A DNA stretch of 64,000 bases from Haloarcula marismortui ATCC 43049 (GCF_000011085.1 NC_006396.1:1984001-2048000); one strand, 5' to 3'; positions 8,214 through 17,851 are shown, counted from the stretch's first letter. The notes: generated by a model from the letters alone, not told the origin. Translations and numbers: made by a program.

Positions 8214-9671
8214 ATGCGTCGCCCTTTCGCCCTCGTCATTCTCTGTGCCGTTGCGCTGTTACTTGCGGGCTGTCAGGCACCCAGTGTGTCGCCCGACACA
8301 GAGTCGAGCAACGCTGAGCTGACGCCAAGCGAACCCGCGACCGACTACGGGAACAACGACTCCGCCCCGCCAGCGCCTGCGACGGACCAGTTGGGCTACG
8401 AGAACGGCTACTGGTACAACGAGTCACTGTCGGTAACAACCGAGGACGGGCTGAACGAGACCGAGCGAGAAGCCGTCGTTGCCCGAACGATGGCCCGCGT
8501 CGAGCGAATTCGCGGTCTGGAATTTGAGGAGACAGTGCCGGTTTCTGTCATCTCGCGATCCGAGTACCGTAATAACACGGGCGGCGGCGAGACCGGCGAT
8601 TCGCTGCGTCGGTTTGACAACGTGAAGTTCGAGGCGCTGTTTTTCATCGGCGAGGACCGCGACTCCATCGCCGTCCAGAACAGCAACCGCGGCGAGAGCG
8701 TGCTGGGTTACTACAGCAGCCAGCGCGGTGAAATCGTCATCGTCAGCGACTCCGAGACGCCGACGATAAGCCGGGGGACGCTGGCCCACGAACTTGTCCA
8801 CGCCCTACAGGACCAGCAGTTCGGCCTCGAAAGTGATGCGCGGACGCGGGATCAGGTGCAGGGTCGGAACGGCGTGGTCGAAGGTGATGCCGTCGCCGTC
8901 ACCCAGACCTACACTGACCGCTGTGGTGCGGCATGGCGCTGTATCGACAGGCCCGCCCAGAGCGGCGGTGGCGGCGGTGACCGCCACTTTGGCATCAACT
9001 TCATGAAGTATTTCCCCTACAGCGACGGCCCTGGCCTGATCGGGAATCTCCGGGACCGCGGCGGCTGGAGCACGGTCAATGACGCCTACGACGACCATCC
9101 CGATGGGGCCACTGAGGTAACGTACCCCGAGCGCTACCCCGAGTGGGAACCCGAGTCAGTCTCGCTTGCGGACCGGTCCAGCGACGACTGGGAACGGGTT
9201 AGACCCTCGACCGACCGCGACCGACCCGACTACGCCGTTGTCGGGCCCTCCGCCATCGCCGGGTCTATGGCGTACACCATCGCCGATGACTACAACGCGT
9301 CGAGCGTCGTCCAGACGGGGGACGTCATCAACTACGAGGACGGGTCACTGGACAGCGACGACCCGTACAACTACGACCTGCCCGCGACCGACGGCTGGCA
9401 GGGCGGCCGGATGCACGTCTACGCCAGCGGTGACGAGACAGCCTACGTCTGGAAAACGACCTGGGCCAGCGAGGCCGATGCCCGCGAGTTCGCCGACGCT
9501 TGGGCGGCGGTCATCGCCCACTGGGGCGGCACTCGAACCGCTGAAGGCCACTGGGTCATCGAAGAAGGCAGTCCCTACACCGACGCTGTTTCGGTCAGAG
9601 TCAACGGGGACACGGTCACTGTCGTGAACGCACCGACAGCCGACGAACTGAGAGAGGTCCACGATGCGTAA
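8214..9671 (+). CDS. HExxH metallopeptidase-like surface lipoprotein (Hvo_1808 type), copy 1
   Basis: A 485-residue lipoprotein with an N-terminal hydrophobic segment ending in the lipobox LLAGC and a Ser/Thr/Pro-rich linker. The core has AHELVHALQDQQFGL, a zinc-metallopeptidase HExxH helix, preceded by GYYSSQRGEIVIVSD. Two Cys form a short CGAAWRC loop. It matches the haloarchaeal surface-protein family typified by Hvo_1808. Its stop overlaps the start of a paralogue (9664) by eight bases, so this is a tandem duplicated operon. Enzyme activity is inferred from the motif, and the substrate is unknown. Confidence 0.85.
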   Translation: MRRPFALVILCAVALLLAGCQAPSVSPDTESSNAELTPSEPATDYGNNDSAPPAPATDQLGYENGYWYNESLSVTTEDGLNETEREAVVARTMARVERIRGLEFEETVPVSVISRSEYRNNTGGGETGDSLRRFDNVKFEALFFIGEDRDSIAVQNSNRGESVLGYYSSQRGEIVIVSDSETPTISRGTLAHELVHALQDQQFGLESDARTRDQVQGRNGVVEGDAVAVTQTYTDRCGAAWRCIDRPAQSGGGGGDRHFGINFMKYFPYSDGPGLIGNLRDRGGWSTVNDAYDDHPDGATEVTYPERYPEWEPESVSLADRSSDDWERVRPSTDRDRPDYAVVGPSAIAGSMAYTIADDYNASSVVQTGDVINYEDGSLDSDDPYNYDLPATDGWQGGRMHVYASGDETAYVWKTTWASEADAREFADAWAAVIAHWGGTRTAEGHWVIEEGSPYTDAVSVRVNGDTVTVVNAPTADELREVHDA

Positions 9672-11022
9672 GGAACTACTCATCGCCCTGACGGTCGTTC
9701 TGGCGGGCTGTACGGTCCCGTCTTTCGGCGGCAGCGACCACCCTGCAACACCGACCGGTGACGATGCCATCGGCTACGAGAGCGGCTACTGGTACGACGA
9801 CTCGGTGTCGGTGACGACCGGCGACGGCCTGAACGAGACGGAGCGAGAGGCTGTCGTCGCCCGGACGATGGCCCGCGTCGAGCAGGTCCGTGACTTGGAA
9901 TTCAAAGAGCCAGTCCCGGTTTCGGTCATCTCCCGGGCAGAGTACCAGAACCGCTCGGGGGGCAACAACAGCGGCGGCAGCAGTCGGCCACAGGACCCCT
10001 GGAACGACCAGGTGTGGGAAGCGCTCCTGCTCATCGGCGAGGACTCCGGCAGCAGCGACGAAATCGACGACACGCTTTCGACGACAGTGCAGGGCTACTA
10101 CTCGCCGAGTGAGGACGAAATCGTCATCGTCAGCCCGACGGAGACACCACAGATCGACCGGCGAACGCTCTCACACGAACTCGTTCACGCCCTGCAGGAC
10201 CAGCACTTCGGGCTGAACGGCTCCGCGGAAACGCAGGACACGCAACTGTCACGGCAGGGCGTCACCGAGGGCGAGGCCAACTATGTTCGCATCCTCTACG
10301 AGCGACAGTGTGGTGACGGCTGGGGCTGTATCGCATTCCCGGACCAGACCAGCGACGGGGGAGGCAACGACGGCGGAGACGGCGACAGTCAGGAACCAAG
10401 CTACAACGAGGGGCTGTTCACCGTTCTCTACCAGCCGTACGTCACCGGGCCGCGGTTCGTCGACCAGGTGCGCTCTGACGGCGGCTGGGACGCCGTCGAC
10501 GCCCTCCACGACGACTTCCCCGACAGCACCGAGCAGGTGCTCCACCCTGAGAAGTATCCCGACGAAGAGCCCGTGAACGTCAGCGTCGCGGACCGCTCAT
10601 CCGACGAGTGGAGCCGCTTCGACCACGATCCGGTCGGCGACACGGTCGGGGAAACGTCGATCTACGCGATGATGTACCACAACGGCCAGACGGAGGGCGA
10701 CCGCTACAGCTACGAGAGCGAAATCTCGGCGGGCTGGGGTGGTGACCTCGTCGTGCCCTACCGCAACGGCTCCGGCGGCTACGGGTACGTCTGGGAGACC
10801 CGCTGGGATACTGAGGAAGACGCCAGCGAGTTCGCACAGGCGTATCGGGCGGCGCTGACCGAGGAACACGACGCCGGCCAGCCCCGGAGTAACGTCTACG
10901 TCGTCCCCGAGGAATCACAGTTCAACGACGCCTTCCGCGTCGTCCGGTCCGGCAAGACCGTCCGCATCGTCAACGGCCCGACAGTGAACAATCTCGACGA
11001 GATTCACCAGCCAGCAGGCTGA
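9664..11022 (+). CDS. HExxH metallopeptidase-like surface lipoprotein (Hvo_1808 type), copy 2
   Basis: A 452-residue paralogue of the preceding gene. It shares the N-terminal landmarks GYENGYWYN/GYESGYWYD, the run ETEREAVVARTMARVE, and the zinc motif SHELVHALQDQHFGL. The lipobox is VLAGC and the signal region is short. The CGDGWGC loop replaces CGAAWRC of copy 1, so the disulphide-like pair is conserved. The two proteins have diverged most in the linker and C-terminal thirds, which suggests an old duplication with separate specificities. Confidence 0.85.
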   Translation: MRKELLIALTVVLAGCTVPSFGGSDHPATPTGDDAIGYESGYWYDDSVSVTTGDGLNETEREAVVARTMARVEQVRDLEFKEPVPVSVISRAEYQNRSGGNNSGGSSRPQDPWNDQVWEALLLIGEDSGSSDEIDDTLSTTVQGYYSPSEDEIVIVSPTETPQIDRRTLSHELVHALQDQHFGLNGSAETQDTQLSRQGVTEGEANYVRILYERQCGDGWGCIAFPDQTSDGGGNDGGDGDSQEPSYNEGLFTVLYQPYVTGPRFVDQVRSDGGWDAVDALHDDFPDSTEQVLHPEKYPDEEPVNVSVADRSSDEWSRFDHDPVGDTVGETSIYAMMYHNGQTEGDRYSYESEISAGWGGDLVVPYRNGSGGYGYVWETRWDTEEDASEFAQAYRAALTEEHDAGQPRSNVYVVPEESQFNDAFRVVRSGKTVRIVNGPTVNNLDEIHQPAG

Positions 11023-11204
11023 ATGCGGCGCGTCAGCGGGCGAGCACCGGATAGCCGAGCGTGCGACAGTACGCGAAGCGGCCGAATCCGATGACAGTGA
11101 CAGTAATGCGGGCCGCGACCAAAGCATAGCCGACCGCGGACGTCCGGCAGTAGTTCCGAGGACCGACTTTCTCGAAAGTAAGCCAGTCACTAAGGAAAAT
11201 GTTA

Positions 11205-11215
11205 TTTAAATATTA
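11205..11215 (+). promoter_or_regulatory. TATA box of the HalOD1 gene
   Basis: The sequence tttaaatatta is centred about 32 bases before the ATG at 11242, within an A/T-rich gap. The 11023-11204 stretch holds no supported gene. Confidence 0.5.
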
Positions 11216-11241
11216 TTATTGTCACGGCTGAGAATAGATTG

Positions 11242-11496
11242 ATGAATAGAAAATCAACGAGGACACGGAGTGGCGAACGAAGCGTCAGTGCTACTGTCGT
11301 GTCGGCTGTCGCGGATTACAAGGGAGTGAACGAGTTTGCGCTGGACCGGGCACTGTACAACGTCATTGATCCAGACGCTCTCGACAATCTATTCAAGCAG
11401 AGCAGGGGAGTTGTTCGGTTCGACTACTTGGATTGCATAGTCGCTGTCAATCAGGACGGGGTCGTGACCGTTTCCAGCGAAGGCGACTGCGGATAG
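11242..11496 (+). CDS. HalOD1 output domain protein
   Basis: An 84-residue protein consisting of the haloarchaeal output domain HalOD1. It shows the domain's layout: SVSATVVSAVADYKGV, then VIDPDALDNLF, then VVRFDYLDCIVAVNQDGVVTV. In larger proteins this domain is fused to response-regulator receivers, and stand-alone copies are common in haloarchaea. Its exact action is unknown, though a regulatory output role is the usual reading. I chose ATG 11242 over the TTG just before it. Confidence 0.8.
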   Translation: MNRKSTRTRSGERSVSATVVSAVADYKGVNEFALDRALYNVIDPDALDNLFKQSRGVVRFDYLDCIVAVNQDGVVTVSSEGDCG

Positions 11497-11628
11497 ACAC
11501 ACTCGGCGGCTATCTGTGGAACCGTAGAAAGCGGCTTCCATCCTCCGGAGACGGCGGCACCCTGAGAGCGGCGCCTCACGCCTACCAATCGGACCGCTTT
11601 TTCAGTCCCCCGGTCGTACGGACAACTA

Positions 11629-12792
11629 ATGACCGAGGAGTTCGACGTCGTCTCGCCAGAGGCGATTCGTGAGGGGCGAGCGACCGACGCCTACTTTGAC
11701 CGGACGATGGAGGCGCTGGAACACGCAGGCAAGAACCCGGACGTGGTCGCCGAAGTGACGGCAAATCAGTTCGCGACGGGCCAGTGGAAGCTGCTGGCGG
11801 GGCTGAAAGACGCCGCCAAGTTGCTCGAAGGACGGAGCGTCGACGTTGACGCGCTCCCCGAAGGACAACTGTTCGACGGCGGCCCAGTGATGCGCATCGA
11901 GGGGGCGTACCGGGAGTTCTGCCGGCTGGAGACCGCGCTCCTTGGCTTTCTCTCACACTCGACCGGTATCGCAACGCGGGCACTGGAGGCCCGTCACGCC
12001 GCGCCCGAGTCGACGGTGCTCTCCTTTGGTTCGCGCCACGTCCACCCATCGATCAGTGCGATGGTCGAGCGGTCAGCGCTGTTGGGCGGTCTCGACGGCA
12101 TCTCGAACGTCGCTGCGGGCGAGGTCATCGACCGGGACGCTGGTGGGACGATGCCCCACGCGCTCATGATCTGTTTCGGCCGCGGTAATCAGGAACAGGC
12201 GTGGCAGGCGTTCGACGCCGCCGTCCCCGAAGAGACGCCCCGCGTCGCGCTGACGGACACCTACAGCGACGAGACCGACGAAGCGCTCCGCGCAGCGGAA
12301 GCCGTCGATGACCTCACAGGCGTTCGACTGGACACGACCGGCTCCCGCCGTGGGGACTTCCGCCACATCGTTCGAGAGGTACGCTGGACGCTGGACGCCT
12401 ACGGCCACGAGGACGTGGACCTGTTCCTCTCGGGCGGTATCACCCCGACAACCCTGCGAGAGCTTCGGGATGTGGCCGACGGCTTCGGCGTCGGGGGGTA
12501 CGTCGCCAACGCCGACCCGCTGGATTTCGCGCTGGATATTGTCCAACTGGACGGCGAACCGGCCGCCAAGCGGGGGAAACTCACTGGGACGAAGTCGGTG
12601 TACCGAACCGCCGACGGCGGCCATCACATCGGTCTGGCCGACCGCGACGGGCCGGCGGACGCCGAGTCGCTACTGGAACCACTGATTCGTGATGGGGAAA
12701 TCGTCAGGGAGTTCGACCTCAACGGAGCCATCGACCGCGCGGCGGCGGACGCCGAACGAGTCGGCTACGAAGGCGTGACCGTGGCCGAGTAA
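11629..12792 (+). CDS. pncB: Nicotinate phosphoribosyltransferase
   Basis: A 387-residue type II phosphoribosyltransferase that makes nicotinate mononucleotide from nicotinate and PRPP (NAD salvage). Family features: early TDAYFDRTMEAL, an ATRALEARHAA helix, FGSRHVHPSISAMVERSA, LDTTGSRRGDF, and the phosphate-binding DLFLSGGITPTTLREL. A putative nicotinamidase lies at 7498-8070, so both salvage steps are close together but not in one operon. Confidence 0.92.
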   Translation: MTEEFDVVSPEAIREGRATDAYFDRTMEALEHAGKNPDVVAEVTANQFATGQWKLLAGLKDAAKLLEGRSVDVDALPEGQLFDGGPVMRIEGAYREFCRLETALLGFLSHSTGIATRALEARHAAPESTVLSFGSRHVHPSISAMVERSALLGGLDGISNVAAGEVIDRDAGGTMPHALMICFGRGNQEQAWQAFDAAVPEETPRVALTDTYSDETDEALRAAEAVDDLTGVRLDTTGSRRGDFRHIVREVRWTLDAYGHEDVDLFLSGGITPTTLRELRDVADGFGVGGYVANADPLDFALDIVQLDGEPAAKRGKLTGTKSVYRTADGGHHIGLADRDGPADAESLLEPLIRDGEIVREFDLNGAIDRAAADAERVGYEGVTVAE

Positions 12793-12826
12793 CGGGCGTT
12801 AAGTCTCCGGGCCGCGAACACGCGGT

Positions 12827-13111
12827 ATGGTCGACCGCATCATGAAGGTCAACGCGTACACGACCCTCGACCTGCTCGACGGTGAGGTAGAAGGCCACGG
12901 CTTCGAGGAGGAGGCTCTGGCTGTCCTGAACGTGACCGCGCCGCGAAAGAACCCGGACCACGTCGAACTCCAACTGGAGATGGACAACACCGACCTCGAC
13001 GCGGTGAAGCCACACGCGGACTCGGTGACGCTCTCGGCGGCACAGGCCCGCGAACTGGCTGCCGAGCTGGAGGAGTACGCGGAGAAGGTCGAGACCGCAC
13101 AGTCTGAGTAA
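12827..13111 (+). CDS. Small conserved haloarchaeal protein (DUF6360-like)
   Basis: A 94-residue acidic protein with a basic start (MVDRIMKVNAYTTLDLLDG), a beta-rich centre (HVELQLEMDNTDLDAV), and a C-terminal helix (SAAQARELAAELEEYAEKVE). It has no TM segment and no signal. It follows pncB by 34 bases on the same strand. The resemblance to the family called DUF6360 is from memory of the pattern, and the function is unknown. Confidence 0.7.
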   Translation: MVDRIMKVNAYTTLDLLDGEVEGHGFEEEALAVLNVTAPRKNPDHVELQLEMDNTDLDAVKPHADSVTLSAAQARELAAELEEYAEKVETAQSE

Positions 13112-13182
13112 TCTGTCCCGCTCAGCGTCATGTATCGCGACGGTTCGATAATTCTATGGTGTGAAGACACATACCACGAAAT

Positions 13183-13482
13183 ATGTCAACCGAGACGCCC
13201 GGTAATCCAGCCGCACGGGAACTGGGCTATTGCCCGTGCTGTGGCTACCAGACGCTCCCGGAGGGCCGACCCGGGTCATACGAGGTGTGTTCGGTGTGTC
13301 ACTGGCTCGATGACCCGATCCAGTTCGGCGACGCGGAGTTCGTCAGCGATACGAACCACGTGTCACTGACGGAAGCACGCGAGAACTTCCGCGAGCACGG
13401 AGCGTGCTCCCCTGATGAGGCCGGGGATTGCGAGGAGCCGACAGGCCTTGACCGCGACCCGAACTGGCCCTACGAAGAGTGA
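13183..13482 (+). CDS. Cysteine-rich CPCC domain protein
   Basis: A 99-residue protein with CPCCGYQTL and, 25 residues later, VCSVCHWLDDPIQ, followed by TEARENFREHGAC. This is the CPCC domain (PF14206 type): two CxxC-like knuckles that probably bind one zinc. The domain is widespread in bacteria and archaea and its function is unknown. The gene has its own A/T-rich upstream region (around 13148). Confidence 0.85.
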   Translation: MSTETPGNPAARELGYCPCCGYQTLPEGRPGSYEVCSVCHWLDDPIQFGDAEFVSDTNHVSLTEARENFREHGACSPDEAGDCEEPTGLDRDPNWPYEE

Positions 13483-13489
13483 CGGCAGT

Positions 13490-14344
13490 TCAGGCTGCAA
13501 GCGCGATATCTAGATACAGCATAACGATGACGCCGGCCATCAGCCCGAGCGTCGCAACGCGCTCGTAGCCGCGCTGGTGCGTCTCGGGGATTATTTCGTC
13601 AGAAATCACGAACAGCATCGCGCCCGCCGCAAAGCCCATCGCATAGGGCAGGAGCGGTTCGATGGTCACGACGGCAACGGCGCCGAGCACCGCCAGCGGG
13701 ATTTCCACGACGCCCGAGCGAATCCCAGAAAAGACGGCGTAGAGCCGACGGTCCAGACCCGCGTTGATTGCCGCAACGGAGACGGCCAGCCCCTCGGGAA
13801 TGTTCTGAATGCCGATAGCAAGCATCAACGAGAGCGCGCTGCCGATCTGGAGCGGGTCGCCGGCGGCCGCGCCGAAGCCGACCCCAACGGCCAGCCCCTC
13901 AGGGATGTTGTGGAGCGTGATCGCGAGGATGAACAAGACGACGCCCGCCAGTTTCGACTCGTCAACCGAGAGGTCCTGACTGGGGTTGGCCGCATCCGAC
14001 CGGCGGCTTCCGGTCAGGAGGTAGTGGGCGTGCGGGACGAGGCCGTCCGCGCGGTCGAGGAACAGCGCCCCCAGAGCGACACCGACGAGCGTCGGAATCG
14101 GATTTCCGCCCGAGTACTCCTCGATGCCGGGGATGATGAGGCTCGTGAACGCGGCGGCCAGCATCACGCCGGCAGCGAACCCGAGCGCCGTGTCCAGCGC
14201 CCGCTCCGAGGGGTCACGCCAGACCAGCACGAGCGACGCACCAAAGAGGTTCATCGTCGCGATGATGACCCCGCCAACGAGGCCGTTTATGAGCGGGTCG
14301 GTGCCGACGAGGTCGACAAACAGTTCGACGAACCCGGTTTGCAT
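13490..14344 (-). CDS. ZIP family divalent metal transporter
   Basis: A 284-residue membrane protein of the ZIP (ZupT-like) family, which imports zinc, iron or manganese. The hallmark metal-site helices are visible: HNIPEGLAVGVGFG in TM4 and IQNIPEGLAVSVAAI in TM5. About eight TM helices are present, and a His-containing loop lies between TM3 and TM4 (VPHAHYLL). The second helix has Gln in place of the usual second-site residue. Metal preference cannot be read from sequence. Confidence 0.9.
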   Translation of the reverse strand: MQTGFVELFVDLVGTDPLINGLVGGVIIATMNLFGASLVLVWRDPSERALDTALGFAAGVMLAAAFTSLIIPGIEEYSGGNPIPTLVGVALGALFLDRADGLVPHAHYLLTGSRRSDAANPSQDLSVDESKLAGVVLFILAITLHNIPEGLAVGVGFGAAAGDPLQIGSALSLMLAIGIQNIPEGLAVSVAAINAGLDRRLYAVFSGIRSGVVEIPLAVLGAVAVVTIEPLLPYAMGFAAGAMLFVISDEIIPETHQRGYERVATLGLMAGVIVMLYLDIALAA

Positions 14345-14552
14345 TGTCGAGTAGTGTACGTCGGCCCCTCTTGGGTGTACCGGCAGTCAGGAACGGTCGT
14401 CTCTGTTTCAGTGGCAATCCCCGCAACGAATACCGACAGCCGACCGACAAGCGTGCGACGCCGGAAAGTCCTGGTTCGCTTAGGTCGTCCAGCCGGCTTC
14501 AGGTAGGGCCTTCTGGCTGGTAGGGACCGTATTCGAGCGATTAAACGCTGTA

Positions 14553-15689
14553 TTAGAACGGTTCCGGCGAGTCGACGAGCCGTCGCATCTCCATCGCGCT
14601 GGAGAAGTCGTCCCGAGAGACCACACGGGTTCCCTCAGGCCCGTCGACGAAGGCGGCGGAAGCCCGGGCAGTGTCGAGTTCGACGAGCGCATCGAAAGCA
14701 GCCATCGCTGCAGGGAATCGCGGCAGATCCGCCTCCATCAGGTCGGCAACGGTGTCCGCTTCGCGTTCGGCCTTGGAGAGTTCCCTGAAATCGTCGACGG
14801 TGACGACGCCGACTACGTCACCACCGCGTGTGACTGCGAACTCCGTCCGGCGGTCGGCGAACATCCGGTCGACAAGGTCCTCAACGCTGGCGTTGGCCTC
14901 GATAGTCGCATCGAGTGGGCTGGCCACGTCATCGACACTTAGCCCGTCAAGCAGCGCTGCCAGCGCGACGGTACGGGATTCACTCGACGCAGCCCCGTAG
15001 ACAAACAGCGCGAGTAGCAGCAACAACGGGCTGAACGAGAGGACGCCGACGACAGCGAACAGCACAGCGAACCCGGTCCCGATCCGAGCGGCGATGCGGG
15101 TCGCCGTCGCGTAGGGCCGCGTTCGCGCGAGCAGCGCCCGGAGCACGCGGCCCCCGTCCATCGGGAACGCCGGCAGCATATTGAACACGGCGAGAAAGAT
15201 ATTCGTGACGGCCAGCCAGCCGATAACGAACAGCGTCACCTGCGCGCTCGCTGGCAGGGCAAACAGTGCGGCGTAGCAGGCGAGCCCGGTTAGGATACTC
15301 ACAGCAGGGCCGGCCAGCGCGATGACGAGCTCCCGGTTCCACTCTTTTGGTATGGCTTCGAGGCTGGCGAGGCCGCCGAGAATCCAGAGCGTGATTGCCT
15401 CCACTCGGAGTCCATAGCGCATCGCCGCCCAGGCGTGGCCCAGTTCGTGGAGGGCGACGCTTGCGAACAGGCCAACGGCCGCGGCGGTCCCGATAAGCCA
15501 CGGCGTCTGGCCCGCGGTCAGCACTGTAAGGTCAAGCGTCACGCCGGAGAGGACGCTCACGATACCAGCGTACACCGATATCTGAGCCCCGCTGCCGATA
15601 ATCCAGGCCAGCACCGGCAGGAAAATCAACAGCGAGACGTTGACCCGTATCGGAATCCCCCAGATCGTCGTGATGTGGAAGTTTCGCAC
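14553..15689 (-). CDS. Site-2 protease (M50) with C-terminal CBS domains
   Basis: A 378-residue intramembrane metalloprotease. The zinc motif is HELGHAW (residues 81-87), and the second motif is NMLPAFPMDGGRVLRAL (residues around 170), matching the LDG motif of M50B proteases. Five or six TM helices precede a cytoplasmic CBS-domain pair from about residue 250 (DVASPLDATIEANASVEDL ... VVGVVTVDDFREL). CBS pairs bind adenine nucleotides and usually gate such proteases. The start is GTG at 15689. Substrate unknown. Confidence 0.92.
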   Translation of the reverse strand: MRNFHITTIWGIPIRVNVSLLIFLPVLAWIIGSGAQISVYAGIVSVLSGVTLDLTVLTAGQTPWLIGTAAAVGLFASVALHELGHAWAAMRYGLRVEAITLWILGGLASLEAIPKEWNRELVIALAGPAVSILTGLACYAALFALPASAQVTLFVIGWLAVTNIFLAVFNMLPAFPMDGGRVLRALLARTRPYATATRIAARIGTGFAVLFAVVGVLSFSPLLLLLALFVYGAASSESRTVALAALLDGLSVDDVASPLDATIEANASVEDLVDRMFADRRTEFAVTRGGDVVGVVTVDDFRELSKAEREADTVADLMEADLPRFPAAMAAFDALVELDTARASAAFVDGPEGTRVVSRDDFSSAMEMRRLVDSPEPF

Positions 15690-15784
15690 GTGACGCCCAA
15701 CGAACAGTGGCCGGGTATAGCTTCTGCCGGGGCGACGCCGACGAGTAGCGGCCTTATTCAGGGTGTAGCGTGAACGGATATCTA

Positions 15785-16531
15785 ATGACAGTTCGACATG
15801 ACGGGCTGACCGTCGACTGGCTGGGGTACGCGACGCTCCGGTTCGCCGGCGACGACACGGTGGTGTACGTCGACCCGGGCCGGTACGGCGTGCTCACCGG
15901 CGAGTGGGAGCCCCACACGGACGGTATCGGCCATCCGCCAAGCAGCGACTATCGGCCGGAAGACGGCGACATTGTCTGTGTGACCCACGTCCACCACTAC
16001 GACCCGGACGGTATCGAGCGCGTCGCGAGCGAGGACGCGACCATCGTTGCCTACGAGGGTATCGACGAACGCGTCGGCGACCGGGACCTTCCACCGCTGT
16101 CCTCGCTGCCCTACGACGTTGTCGAGGTCGGGATGAAATCACAGACCACGGTCGAGGACGTGCCGATCTGGTCGACACCGGCGTACAACGAGCCAGACGG
16201 CCGGCATACGCTACCCGATGGTACACCGTACCACCCCGAAGGTTTCGGCTGTGGCTTCATGATTGCCGTCGAGGGCACCAGAGCGTTCTATCCCGGCGAT
16301 TCGGACGTCCTTCCGGGCCATCGGACCCTTGAGGTATCGCTACTGTGTCCGCCAATCGGCCCGCGGGCGACGATGGACCGTCACGAGGCCGCCTCGCTGG
16401 CCGCGACCATCGACCCGGACCTCGTGATGCCGGTCCACTACAACACCTTCTCTAATCTTGAAGCCGACTCCCGTGAGTTCGCCGCTGACGTGGCCGAAGC
16501 CGGCGTCCCGGTTGTGCTAGACGAGCAGTGA
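15785..16531 (+). CDS. MBL-fold metallo-hydrolase
   Basis: A 248-residue metallo-beta-lactamase-fold protein of the UlaG-like/UPF0173 type. It has GLTVDWLGYATLRF at the start, THVHHYDPDGIERV as a metal-binding HxHxxD-like motif, AFYPGDSDVLPGH with the conserved Gly-Asp, and a late VMPVHYNTFSN carrying the final His. I preferred the ATG at 15785 over GTG 15770 because the fold begins right after it. It may be a phosphoesterase or lactonase; substrate unknown. Confidence 0.85.
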   Translation: MTVRHDGLTVDWLGYATLRFAGDDTVVYVDPGRYGVLTGEWEPHTDGIGHPPSSDYRPEDGDIVCVTHVHHYDPDGIERVASEDATIVAYEGIDERVGDRDLPPLSSLPYDVVEVGMKSQTTVEDVPIWSTPAYNEPDGRHTLPDGTPYHPEGFGCGFMIAVEGTRAFYPGDSDVLPGHRTLEVSLLCPPIGPRATMDRHEAASLAATIDPDLVMPVHYNTFSNLEADSREFAADVAEAGVPVVLDEQ

Positions 16532-16555
16532 CCGAGCGCCCACCAGTCTCGGATA

Positions 16556-17851
16556 TCACCGGCGCTCGGTCCATTCGCTCCGGTCCCGGTGGGCGTCAGC
16601 TATCCCACCGATTTCGTCAGTCTCCAGCACGCCGCGCTCGGTGACGACCGTCACTGCCGACGCCGGCGTTATGTCGAAGGTGGGATTCGACACAGCGATG
16701 TCGGCGGCGCCGGCGTACACCTCCTGAGCGTCACGTTCCTCCCTGTCCCACGCAGCGCGTGGTGCAATCTTGTCCGTCGCACACACCGCGTAGCAGTCCA
16801 CGTCCGCGGCGGCCGCCGACAGTGCTGCCGAACGGGTCCCGACTTTGTTGACCACGCAACCGTCCGGCAGGATGCGGTCGGCCCCGACGACGAGCGTGTC
16901 GGCGCTCCACGCGTCCAGTTCGTGGCCAAAGGCCGCGTCGGTGGTCAGCGTCACCGCGGTGCTCTCAGCAAGCGTTTCGGCGACGCCGACGCCTTCACCG
17001 CCGGGCCGTGACTCGGCGACGAGCACAGCCTCTGGCGCAGCGGCGGCGGCCACTGCACGGACTGTCCCGGACCGAGACAGCGTTGCGATACGGTCGCCGA
17101 CATGTTCGGCGGCGACGGCCGCGGCAACCCGGTCTGCGGTCACCGCGTGGTTCAGCGCCTCGGTCGCGGCCCGCTCAACAGCCGCCGGCGATTCGTCAGT
17201 GACGGCAGCCATCGCCCGGTCGAGGCGGTTCGCGATGACGACCATCGATGGGCGGGCCTCCCGGATTTCAGCGGCGAGGGCGGCAAGCGCCTCCCAGTCG
17301 TCGCCGTCCCGCTCGGCCGTCTCCAGGTCGTCGCTCCGTCCGGCGTCAGCCAAGGCAGCCTCGTCGCGCAGCACCTCCAACGCCCGGAGCGACAGCCACG
17401 CCGAGCCGTGGGTCCGGTCCTCGCGAACGGTCGCCACTCGCGGGCGAATGCGGTCCCAGGAGGTCCACAGTCGCGGGACCGTCTCACGAGTCAATATTTC
17501 CGGCGGGTGGACCCACGCGGTCTCGGTCGACTCCTCGTTCGTCTCGGCCGTGCGGGCCTCGCAGTCGAACAAAAACGGGTGGACCTGCCAGCGAACCCCA
17601 TGGTCGGTGTCCGCGACCTGAAACGAGTCGCCCTGCCGGACGAGCGTCACCGCGTCGGCCAGCCCGGTTTCCTCGTCAACTTCGGCCCGCGCGGCCGTTT
17701 CCGGGTCCCGGTCCCGGCCGGCGTCGTCGGCGACGTGTCCCGCGACCCCGCTCCACTGGCCCCGATACGAGCCGACCGCATCGCTCCGGCGCAACAGCAA
17801 CACTTCGCCCTCGCTACGCAGGAAGCACGTCACGACGGGGCGTGTCTCCAT
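16556..17851 (-). CDS. NUDIX hydrolase fused to an eIF-2B alpha/MtnA-like domain
   Basis: A 431-residue two-domain protein. Residues about 1-150 are a NUDIX domain whose box (GxxxxxETxxREVxEETG-like) reads AARAEVDEETGL, preceded by GHVADDAGRD, so the first half of the box is altered. Residues about 200-431 are an ISOCOT/eIF-2B-like domain with ESRPGGEG, VGADRILPDGCVVNKVGT and a C-terminal AVTVVTERGVLETDEIG. The ISOCOT family includes ribose-1,5-bisphosphate isomerase and methylthioribose-1-phosphate isomerase. The fusion suggests a nucleotide or sugar phosphate salvage enzyme. I chose ATG 17851 (METRPV) because the NUDIX fold starts there. Confidence 0.85.
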   Translation of the reverse strand: METRPVVTCFLRSEGEVLLLRRSDAVGSYRGQWSGVAGHVADDAGRDRDPETAARAEVDEETGLADAVTLVRQGDSFQVADTDHGVRWQVHPFLFDCEARTAETNEESTETAWVHPPEILTRETVPRLWTSWDRIRPRVATVREDRTHGSAWLSLRALEVLRDEAALADAGRSDDLETAERDGDDWEALAALAAEIREARPSMVVIANRLDRAMAAVTDESPAAVERAATEALNHAVTADRVAAAVAAEHVGDRIATLSRSGTVRAVAAAAAPEAVLVAESRPGGEGVGVAETLAESTAVTLTTDAAFGHELDAWSADTLVVGADRILPDGCVVNKVGTRSAALSAAAADVDCYAVCATDKIAPRAAWDREERDAQEVYAGAADIAVSNPTFDITPASAVTVVTERGVLETDEIGGIADAHRDRSEWTERR

